From assembly GCA_030549205.1 (NCBI GenBank), contig JAUKTV010000014.1, positions 682,001 to 746,000 on the forward strand: 64,000 bases of DNA. The letters are read 5' to 3'. The notes under the pieces are model-generated. The model searched no databases. It was given only the letters and a program-made list of their open reading frames with translations, and was not told where the DNA came from. Positions 24,301-32,365 of this stretch are shown piece by piece (positions within the stretch are counted from its first letter, which is position 1; each line of letters starts with the position of its first letter). This DNA comes from Apiosordaria backusii (taxonomy: Eukaryota; Ascomycota; Sordariomycetes; Sordariales; Lasiosphaeriaceae). The translations under genes and the position numbers were made by a program.

Positions 24301-24617
24301 CCGCAATGGAACCCCTCTGTCGAGAATCAAGCCATCGGTCGAGTGTCTCGATTCGGGCAGACCAGAGAGGTGACAGTGATTCGATACGTGATGAAGAAGA
24401 GCATTGAAGAGGTAGGTGTTGCAGTGCCTCATGGCCGTGTATCCGTGATGCTGACGCCCGGCAGGCTGTTGAAAGCAGGCAGTTCCTCAAACTCAACCTC
24501 GCGCTGGGCGGCGGCTTGCATGAAGGGAAAGGAACGAACGCGAAGGGGCAGCAAGCCAGTCAGGCGCGCAGGATCGCCTCGGACCTGCAGGAGTTCTTGA
24601 CGCAGCTCATGGTTTGA
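21381..24617 (+). CDS. SNF2-family helicase of the RAD5/RAD16 type with RING-like zinc finger
   Basis: Ten exons: 21381-21506, 21573-22204, 22263-22364, 22449-22660, 22718-22751, 22804-22979, 23044-23950, 24009-24194, 24258-24411 and 24465-24617; all phases agree, giving 893 residues. Helicase motifs in order: GGLLADEMGLGKTLSM (motif I), VISTYGTV (Ia), WYRIVLDEAH (II, DEAH), WCMTGTPVQNG (III), and in the second lobe VLLMTFGTGSMGLNDLNVA (V) and HILEPQWNPSVENQAIGRVSR (VI). A cysteine-rich insert between the lobes (CEDC, CAEC, CPFC) resembles the RING finger of RAD5/RAD16/HLTF ubiquitin-ligase translocases, which act in DNA repair and chromatin remodelling. The second intron-exon border in motif II uses a GC donor. 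The protein is shorter than RAD5 and has no HIRAN domain, so it is probably a fungal lineage-specific paralogue. Confidence 0.9.
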
Positions 24618-26225
24618 TTTTTCGATTCGATATTGTAGGGAAAAAGAAGAGGGCGTTAGAATGCTGCGACTGGAAGAAATTGATAGCTGAGGAGGGAGGC
24701 AGGCCAAGATGTGATGATGTCGCCGGGACGCCGCCTGGACAAGGCACATTGTCGACAGGGATAGCTCGGACCAGTCGCGTCTTACAACGATTGACGCGTT
24801 CTCTCAGCTAACCCTGAACACACTGACCCTGGGTTCTCACGCACTCTTCCCAACAGCATCAAAAATCAGGTCAGCACCTCGCCTTGGCACATCCATCTCG
24901 ATCGACCCATCCTCCTCCCTCTTCCAAAAATACTTTTCTCAACCAACGACCGTCTCTCCTCTTCACTCTCTTTCAGTTAACACACCTTCCCAACCCGTCA
25001 TTCCTCCCCACCAACTTCCCCGGATTTTCCTACTGGCGGGGCAGCTAAAAGCGGACCGCGCATGATTTCCGATTTCCCCAGACGCCAAGGAGCATCTACC
25101 CCGCAGCCTCTCCGGTGGATGGACGGGTGACAGGGGTCAGGGGAGGATGGCCGAGGCTCTGCGACGTTGGGAGCAGAGGAGGGGTTTGACATCTGATCGT
25201 GGATGAAGATCTATGAGTTCAGAAGCAAGACCTGGGATTACTATCCGGGACGAACTCTCGAGGTACATTTGTGGCTTGGGAAGGTTTGGAACATACAGGG
25301 ATCAGTTGGCTACAATTGAGCGGGACATCAGAAACTCTGTATCGACCAAAACCTTTCGCGACTTTCGATGAGCTTGGGCCAAAGCGCGAATGGTCCAGCA
25401 TGTGGACCGGAGAAGTTTCCGGATTCGTCTGGAAGAGCATTGGAGACGGAGTCACATTGGGTTTTCGAGTGGTGATGCTTTCTGTGGGTGAGAGGATTGG
25501 GAGCTTGGCTTGGGGGTGTTTCTTGGGGTGGCGTTGTATTGCTGGTAGCGCCAGGAAAGCAGGCACTCGAGGTTGCTGATGGCTACTAGGTACTCATACC
25601 GCGAGCTTGCGAATACAGCCAGGTGTTACTCATGAGTGTGACGCTGTCTTTGTGCCCTTCAAGCTAATACAGAGAGTAGGGAAAGACGACAGGGTCACCC
25701 ACGTGCTCTTCTTCAAGCTGAACACATGTCAGGAGGAGAGACCGATGATATGTTGGGAGACAGCAATCCAATATTACCACCCGCTCAGGATTTTTGAAAT
25801 GCGCGATATTAGGTTATTTCCTCCCTCTCAAATGCTGCACGGCGACCCTTCCGGCAAGTCCCTGCTGCTGGGCTACAGAATCTCGGTGCTACCCTCCAAG
25901 GGACAGCAAATCCGGGGAAGTAGGAGCCGTCCTGCTCCATACTTCCTGACCATCAGCCAATGAGATATAACACATTGGCAGTAAAGCTCTAAGGGGCCTT
26001 TAAAGGTTGTAATGATAATTTACAACCCCGAAAATGCTGCCTGCCAAGGTGTGGTACATGCGGAGAAGCTCGTGAAGCTCCTCTGTCACTGCTGTCAGCG
26101 CATCAACGGGCGGGAAGAGCTTGGTGTCATGCTATAAAGGCTCAGGTTCGTTATCACGCCATTCGGAGAGGGAGCTTTTCCTATCGCCGTCCTCTCGTTC
26201 ACAAGTGTTATAGGGACCTCCAGCC
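24618..26225. other. Intergenic region, about 1.6 kb
   Basis: Open frames at 25271-25579 (plus), 25219-25566 (minus) and 25607-25963 (plus) show no recognised domain or consistent splice structure and are not called. The last 100 bp hold the CFEM gene promoter. Confidence 0.45.
26133..26138 (+). promoter_or_regulatory. TATA box of the CFEM gene
   Basis: TATAAA, 93 nt before the ATG at 26226. Confidence 0.5.
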
Positions 26226-27844
26226 ATGATGGTATCGTCTACCCAAACTGCGGCCCTCTTCCTAGCGGCAGCAGCCACCGCCTTTGCCCTCGTTCCCACC
26301 CCCGTCCTCCAGCACAACGCCCGCTCCGAGATCACCCCCGCATCTTCTTGCGGCGAGTTTCCCTGTGGCTCTGAGCTGGCAGCCATCCCGACCTGTGCCA
26401 TCCCCTGTATCGAGTCCGCCGGTCTTGGGTTAGGCTGTGCTACCACTGACTACGGCTGCCAATGCAATAACCTCGACGCCCTTCAAGGAGCAGCAGTCAA
26501 CTGTGTCATTGACGGTTGCGGCGGGTTTGACAATGCTATTCCTGTCGTGTACTCGGCCGTGGCTATGTGCCAGTGCGTTACTTCCAACAGCCCTCTGCCG
26601 ACACCTTGCCCTTCCTCTACCTCTACGATCGAAGAGCCAGTGATTACGGAGGCACCCTGTGGTGATTTCCCTTGCTCTGCCGAATTAGAGGCAATCCCAA
26701 AGTGCGCCATTCCATGCATCGAGAACTCCGGTGAAAAGCTTGGATGCCACAAGACAGATTATGGGTGCCAGTGCCGGAACCTGGATGCTATCCAGGGCGA
26801 TGCGGTGATGTGCGTTATCGACGCTTGTGGAGGGTTTGATAACGCTATTCCGGTTGTGTACTCGGCTGTGGCAATGTGTCAGTGTGTGGCGAGCAACACC
26901 CCGTTGCCAACTGCCTGCCCTACAACAAGTACCGTCGAGACGACAACGACCAGTACAGAGACGGTTGAGACGTCAACTGTGGAGACATCGACTGTGGAGA
27001 CATCTACTGTGGAGACATCTACTGTTGGCTCATCCACGATTGAATCATCCACGGTAGCGACCTCAGTCATCGAGACATCCACAGTCGAGACCTTAACACC
27101 CTCAGCCTCGCCCTCAGAGACAAAGCCAACCTCGACATCTACCTGTCCCGAACATTCCATCACCGCTCCCGACGTATCGTCAACCCCCTCCCCCTCCATC
27201 ACCAACCCCCCACTGTCACCACCACAACAGAAGTAATCTGCACCACCCCCTGCACCGCCCAAGCATCCGCCGTCCCCGCCTGCGCAACAGGTTGCATCGA
27301 GTCCGCTGGTGGTGCGGTCGGTTGCCAAAGAGGTGATTACAACTGCCAGTGTGCCTCCAGCGATGTCATTCAAGCCACGGCAGTCAGCTGCGTGCTTGGG
27401 TCTTGCGGTGGCATTCCTGGAGCTGTCAAGGTTGTTGAATCTGTCGCTGCTATGTGTGGTTGTGTCAGTGCCAGCGGGCTCAGCTCGTGCGAGACGAAGA
27501 CAAAGACCATCACCGTTGGTGATGGGGATGATGACGGGCCGGGGGTTACGCCTACTCCTAGTGGAAGTCAGGTTGGTGGGGGAGGTGGGTTTGTGAGTGT
27601 TACTAAGACTGCTGGTGGTGGGTCTGGAGGAGGAGAGGGACCGAGTGAGACGCCTAGGCCTGGTGACGGTGGTGATGGTGATGATGATGGGGAGAGTGGT
27701 GAGGGACCAGGAGATGACGACGAGCCACAAAGCCCTACACCGACGGCGCCACGCCCACCGATTGTTACAGCTGGCGCTTCTAATATCGTCATTGGTGCCA
27801 CAGAGTTCGCCGGTCTCTTCATGATGTTGGCAGCCTTGATGTAG
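26226..27844 (+). CDS. Cell-surface protein with three CFEM domains, probable GPI anchor, one frame break
   Basis: The first frame (26226-27236, 336 codons) has a signal peptide (to about residue 22) and two CFEM domains, each with the cysteine series IPxCAIPCIE, DYGCQC, CVIDxCGG and AMCQC. A Thr/Ser linker follows with tandem VETST units. The frame then stops just past a run of six C (27206-27211). The next frame carries a third CFEM (ACATGCIES, DYNCQC, CVLGSCGG, AMCGC), a Gly/Asp/Pro-rich stalk and a hydrophobic tail ending FAGLFMMLAALM at 27844, typical of a GPI signal. No donor/acceptor pair joins the frames in phase, so a one-base change in the C run is the likely cause. CFEM proteins bind haem iron or act in adhesion at the wall. 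The whole is read as one gene; the truncated form would be secreted without an anchor. Confidence 0.85.
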
Positions 27845-28851
27845 ACGAAGCTGGTGAAGTGAATGTCGTCAAATATTAACTGCTTCTCGCGGTTCTATTC
27901 TTTAGATGTCATCTCAGCTTGAGGAAGCGATAATGTATACAATTTTTGTCATCGAATGAGAGCGAGTAATAATTTCTTCGTATATGGACATTTCTGACAT
28001 GTGCTGGGCCATGAACCCTAACTGTTTTCGGGTTTAACAACACTGACGTTGAAAGGTCATGACAGGGTCAAACATTTCTCGAGGCTGCTTTTTGGTTTGT
28101 GGCTTGCGCCACAAAAACCGGAGTCACGACTCTGTGGACGTCTATTATACCTAGCTAGGTACCTTACTATGGCAGAAGGACCGACCTTCTAGATGTTCCC
28201 ACACCTCTTTTCGCTGTAGTCGGTGACAGAGGGCAGAATCCCCTGAGCCTGGTCTTCAACCAAAACAAATGAAGTCGTCGAGGAACATCAACCATCGACG
28301 ATGTCGACAGCAGCCGATGGAAAAATTTCGGCCTCAATGCCCATCATTCAAGCTCGAAGCAACAATAGGTCACTGTAGCGGATCCACTTTCTTCTGACGC
28401 ACAACGGGCTGGAGACCGAAATAATGTGACGATGTGTGGACCAGCAACTGACTGGTAGGTTTGGCTGCTTAAGGTACCGCCTTAGATCTTTGCAAAAAGC
28501 CTTGTGAAAAAGATTTTATTCCAGTGTCTGGAAGCCAAAATCGAATAGCGTTATCAGCAACCCTCCGCCCATTTCTTCCTGTTTCTGTCCTCTTGAAATT
28601 TCTTTCCTCTTCCCAACTACCGACAGCTTTGGAAGTTATTCAGTCTTTTCAACTTTCAAATATCTTTGCTGCCTCATCATCTTCTGTAACCTCTTCTCAT
28701 TACAATACTTCATCGCTTTATCTTACCTTTACAATACTTCGTCGACCTTATCTTACTTTTACAATACTGCGTCGACTTCACTTCATTCTCTTGCACTTCC
28801 GCGTCAACTCTCCCCCACTCTCAGCATCTTCTTCTCCCATTCACAACCAAG
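27845..28851. other. Intergenic region with a hairpin and a 5' leader
   Basis: A stem-loop is seen at about 28092-28120 (GGTTTGTGGC, loop, GCCACAAAAACC). An ACCTAGCTAGGTACC word lies at about 28150. The last 350 bp are a pyrimidine-rich leader of the next gene and include a three-copy tandem repeat. Confidence 0.5.
28701..28785 (+). repeat. Three tandem 29-30 bp units in the leader of the Q-rich gene
   Basis: Units begin TACAATACTTC at 28701 and 28730 and TACAATACTGC at 28760; each continues with a TCGxxTTATCTTAC-like tail, the third being diverged. They lie 70-150 nt before the ATG at 28852. Confidence 0.75.
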
Positions 28852-31527
28852 ATGGAGAGCCAGCACACCGACGAGCAGTTCAGGCCGGTGTCATACTGGA
28901 ACGACTCGGATTCTGACGTGTCAGATGAAGACGACTACCAGGATGCCCCCCGCCTCGCCGCCCAGCAAGCCTCTCCCTCGCACGCCTCCCGCGTGGAAGC
29001 CGACCAGGAAGAGGACCTGGTCGAGTCGGAGGTCTTAGAAGAGGAGGCCAGGACGGAAGACGACGTGGAGTCAGATCAAGACGACGCAGAGTCGGATGAA
29101 GACGACGTGGAGTCGGCGCAAGACGTCGAAATGGAAGACGCCCCACGCCAAGACGTAGTAAACAACGCTGACGCCGCTGTCGAGCCAAGTCCGATCAAGG
29201 AAACCTTCCTTCCCGTCGACGTCGACCTTCACCTTGACAGCGACGATTGGGATGATGAGCGTCCGATACCAGTCGTCTTCCGTCACGACTCAGACACGTC
29301 AGAAGATGAGGACGATGGTTGGCCTGACCTTGATGAAGAAATCAGCAAGCGGCAGCAAGAGCAGTCTGAACAGCCTAGAGATCGCTCGAGCCCGGAAAGG
29401 AGCGTTTCGCCGGTTGATCCGCCTGCCGCCGTTCCCGCCGTCCAGGAACAACAACCTGAAGATTTGGGCAACGCAGATGATACCGAACAGCAAACAGGTA
29501 AGGCCTTCTACATCCTGAAGTATCAAGTCACCACGGCTAACCAGCAAGATATAGATATCCCAGACGACCTTTTTACCGACGCGTTTGTTGAACTGCGGGC
29601 AGAAGAGAGCTCGCCCACGGTTCAAGAACCACAAGAGGTAGGCAGTGCAGACGCCCCCGATTCTGCATTTGAGCAGGCTCTGGCCGAAATTGAGACAGAG
29701 CAAGGTGAACAAGATGCCACCGGGCAGCAAACAGGTATGACATTTGACATCTTTGCCTATCAAGTCACCACAGCTAACCAGCAAGATATAGACATCCCAG
29801 ACGACCTTTTTGAACAGGCGTGGGACGAACTTGTGACAGAGGAGAGCTCGACTTCCGACGCTGCCGACCAAGCTTCGAGCCCCGGCGTGCCCCTTGATCA
29901 GCCCATCCCAGCAGCCCGAGCAACCCCAGCCGCGCCAGCATCACGGCGCCAAAGCAGGCCAGCCGCGCGAGTGAAGCAACCCAAAGGAAAAAGGGGGCGT
30001 GAGATCAACGAACGGATAGCGGGAGAGGCCCGATCGGCCGCCGTCAAGATGGCGGTCGGAGGCGGGAGGACGTACAGCTGGATGGGCCCGAACCCCGCGA
30101 CGGCACAGACCGGCGACAAACGTCCTGCAGGCCCAGCGACGGCCCGGACACCCGCCCGGAAGCGCCGAAAGACCTCAAGCCCTGTCAGCGGAGCGGGATC
30201 AGGCAAGGACATGCCGATGGTCGTTGACGATGAGGATGACGATAACATCAGTCATGACCAGCAGGCGTCGTCAACCGTTTCCTCCAGCAACCAGACACGC
30301 TGGCCGTCGCCCAACACACCCGGCTCCTCGCGAGAGATGGCATTCGTCATCGAGGATGATGACGAGGCTAGTCCCACGCCTGCTCCCGCTGCTGCCCGAC
30401 AATTTCTTCCGCCGCCCGAGCAGCAGCAGCCGCCAGCCAGCAGTGATCAGCAGCTGGCACTGGCCGTGGCACTCTCCCAGCCTCGCTCGCGGCCTCGTCG
30501 TCAACTTCGCCCGCAGCCTCAGCCTCACCCGCCAGCCGCTGCCAACCCCCTCCCGCCGCTGCCGCCCAGTCAAGCTCCCCCTCGCGGGTATCCTCTCGCT
30601 CCGAGCCCGGCTGCGGCTGTTTTCCCCGCCGGCCTGCCCCCTGCCGCACCTCCTCGCGGCTACCATTACAACCAAGCGCCGGCGGCGGCAAATTACCGGC
30701 TGGGGCCTGGGGTGCTTGGGTACGTGCAGGAGTATCCACGTGATTGGGATGTCGTTGGACGGCGGCTACCTGGCAGGCAGGGGATTACTAATTGGGAGGA
30801 GGTGTTTGCGCGGGAGAGTGGCGGGGGTTCTGGTCAGCAGGGTAATGGTCAGCAAGGTGTTGGGCAGCAGGGTTATGGTCAGCAGAACTTCGAGCACCAG
30901 CAGGGTTATGGGCAACAGCAAGGCTACGGACAGCAACCCGGCTACGGACGGCAACCTGGCTACGGACAGCAGAACCCGCCACAAACATTGTCTCAACCAC
31001 GGTCGTTTGGTATGATACAGGATCCTCAGCCTGCCATGGCTCCCCAGCCTGACATGATTCCTCGTGCTGTCATGGCTCCCAGGCCTCGCAGCGTTCCCCG
31101 CGCTGTCATGGCGCCCCAAGCTGGCATGGTTCCCCGCGCTATCATGCCTCCCCAGATTGGCATGGTTCCCCGTGCTGTCATGGCCCCTCAGCCTGGCATC
31201 GTCCCTCAGGGTTTCATGGATCCTCGTGCTAGCATGGCACCGCACCCTACCATGGCACCTCAGCCTGGCATGGCACCTCACCCTGGGATAGCTCCTCAGC
31301 CTGGGATATCTCCTCAGCCTGGGATATCTCCTCAGCCTGGGATGGTTCCCCAACTTTACGTGGATCCCCGTGCCATCATGGCCCCCCGGTGTGTGCCGGC
31401 GCCTCACCCTCACCCTGGTACCCAGACGGCACCACAGCCGGCACCACAGCCGGCACCACAGCCGGCACCACAGCCGGCACCTCAGTACCGCGGCTTCTTC
31501 TATCAGCATGGCATGAATGGGAACTAG
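28852..31527 (+). CDS. Acidic, Q-rich and P-rich low-complexity protein, probably nuclear
   Basis: One open frame of 891 codons; two internal segments (29498-29554 and 29735-29791) look like introns that keep the frame, so the spliced product would be 853 residues. Order of parts: acidic N terminus (to about 210); two copies of an IPDDLF unit; a basic patch with KQPKGKRGREINERIAGEA and GGGRTYSWMG; a nuclear-signal-like PARKRRKTS; acidic VVDDEDDD stretches; a proline/alanine-rich part; a prion-like GYGQQ-rich segment (about 660-710); and about 25 PQPGM/APQxxM units to the end. GGGRTYSWM recalls a motif near the C terminus of fungal TAF4, but nothing else matches, so I make no functional call. 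Composition suggests a condensate-forming nuclear protein (inference). It is convergent with the giant acidic gene. Confidence 0.8.
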   Translation: MESQHTDEQFRPVSYWNDSDSDVSDEDDYQDAPRLAAQQASPSHASRVEADQEEDLVESEVLEEEARTEDDVESDQDDAESDEDDVESAQDVEMEDAPRQDVVNNADAAVEPSPIKETFLPVDVDLHLDSDDWDDERPIPVVFRHDSDTSEDEDDGWPDLDEEISKRQQEQSEQPRDRSSPERSVSPVDPPAAVPAVQEQQPEDLGNADDTEQQTGKAFYILKYQVTTANQQDIDIPDDLFTDAFVELRAEESSPTVQEPQEVGSADAPDSAFEQALAEIETEQGEQDATGQQTGMTFDIFAYQVTTANQQDIDIPDDLFEQAWDELVTEESSTSDAADQASSPGVPLDQPIPAARATPAAPASRRQSRPAARVKQPKGKRGREINERIAGEARSAAVKMAVGGGRTYSWMGPNPATAQTGDKRPAGPATARTPARKRRKTSSPVSGAGSGKDMPMVVDDEDDDNISHDQQASSTVSSSNQTRWPSPNTPGSSREMAFVIEDDDEASPTPAPAAARQFLPPPEQQQPPASSDQQLALAVALSQPRSRPRRQLRPQPQPHPPAAANPLPPLPPSQAPPRGYPLAPSPAAAVFPAGLPPAAPPRGYHYNQAPAAANYRLGPGVLGYVQEYPRDWDVVGRRLPGRQGITNWEEVFARESGGGSGQQGNGQQGVGQQGYGQQNFEHQQGYGQQQGYGQQPGYGRQPGYGQQNPPQTLSQPRSFGMIQDPQPAMAPQPDMIPRAVMAPRPRSVPRAVMAPQAGMVPRAIMPPQIGMVPRAVMAPQPGIVPQGFMDPRASMAPHPTMAPQPGMAPHPGIAPQPGISPQPGISPQPGMVPQLYVDPRAIMAPRCVPAPHPHPGTQTAPQPAPQPAPQPAPQPAPQYRGFFYQHGMNGN
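29498..29554 (+). other. In-frame 57-nt intron-like segment, copy 1
   Basis: GTAAGG donor, GGCTAACC branch point and GATATAG acceptor; phase 1, no stop codon, length divisible by three. Retention adds 19 residues. Confidence 0.7.
29735..29791 (+). other. In-frame 57-nt intron-like segment, copy 2
   Basis: GTATGA donor, AGCTAACC branch point, GATATAG acceptor; phase 1. It is a diverged duplicate of the segment at 29498-29554, best conserved in its 3' half and the following exon start. Confidence 0.7.
31425..31485 (+). repeat. 12-bp coding minisatellite encoding APQP
   Basis: About five copies of CCGGCACCACAG in phase with the frame, giving repeated APQP near the C terminus of the Q-rich protein. 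Near-identity of copies suggests recent expansion. Confidence 0.85.
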
Positions 31528-32365
31528 ACGGCAAGGTCGGGGGATTACTTTAATAGTATTTCAGATAGGGCTCGGGAGTCGTTGATATTTCTTTCATTGT
31601 GTTTTTATTCTCATTTGTTTTCTGTTTTAGTATCATCTCGGGATTATCGTGGATTGTTACTCTGGGGTTACTGTGGATTATCATTGTGCGACTCCTCTTG
31701 TTGGAATATTCCTGTGGGATTGCTATTGGGGTTATTGCTCTGAGGTTACCGGGATTACATTTGCTGGTTGTTGGTTTTTGTTTTCTGCTGTTATGATACC
31801 CCTTACATGAGTGGGAAGATTTTGGCTGGCGTTGGAGGATCTTTTCTTGTACTATGATACCCCTACACAGTTGGATGATGATGACACGATGAATTATGAT
31901 GGATTACGATGGAATAACGATGGATTACAATGGCAAGAACAATGGATTACAATAGCAGGATGGATTACGATGGAACGATGGATTACAATGGTATGACGGA
32001 TTACGATGGAACGGCTGGTAATGCTTGATATGGTTTGGAAAATCTTTCTGTACATCAAATAGAAAGCTGGAATGGTTTAATACATGGGCTCAATGGGAGC
32101 TCAGAGGCTGGAATGCAAGTGTATGTTCATTAATCTGTCATTGCAGCTGATTCTTGCTGATAACCATCTTGTGATGGAATGGAAAAAACATCAACACCAA
32201 CTCCAAACACCACGCCTTATATTTTGTATGCCCGGTCCCAAACTCCATATCCCAAAATGCCAGTACTCATGTGTACACCCGGGTATCTTTCCCGTCATCT
32301 TATAAAACATTATACATGAAGAAATATTCCCAAAATTAGACAAAAGAAATCCTCCCAGTAGTTAT
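31528..32365. other. Region between two convergent low-complexity genes
   Basis: No gene seen. It contains GGATTA-rich DNA: loosely spaced words at 31640-31760 and a clearer array at 31899-32010. It should hold both 3' ends. Confidence 0.5.
31899..32010. repeat. Irregular array of ATGGATTACRATGG words
   Basis: About six copies of ATGGATTACGATGG or ATGGATTACAATGG (the last reads CGGATTACGATGG), spaced 18-23 bp. There is no long open frame through it, so it is probably non-coding. Confidence 0.7.

Noticed and set aside
25271..25579. Open frame of 102 codons between the SNF2 and CFEM genes
   Set aside because: No recognisable motif, no neighbouring exon and an equally long frame on the opposite strand.
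27100..27240. Intron joining the second and third CFEM domains
   Set aside because: Candidate donors give the wrong phase or create a stop at the junction.
26879..27730. Minus-strand open frame of 283 codons opposite the CFEM gene
   Set aside because: Mirror of Thr/Ser and Gly-rich repeats (reads as Val/Asp/Ser repeats); both CFEM frames on the other strand are convincing.
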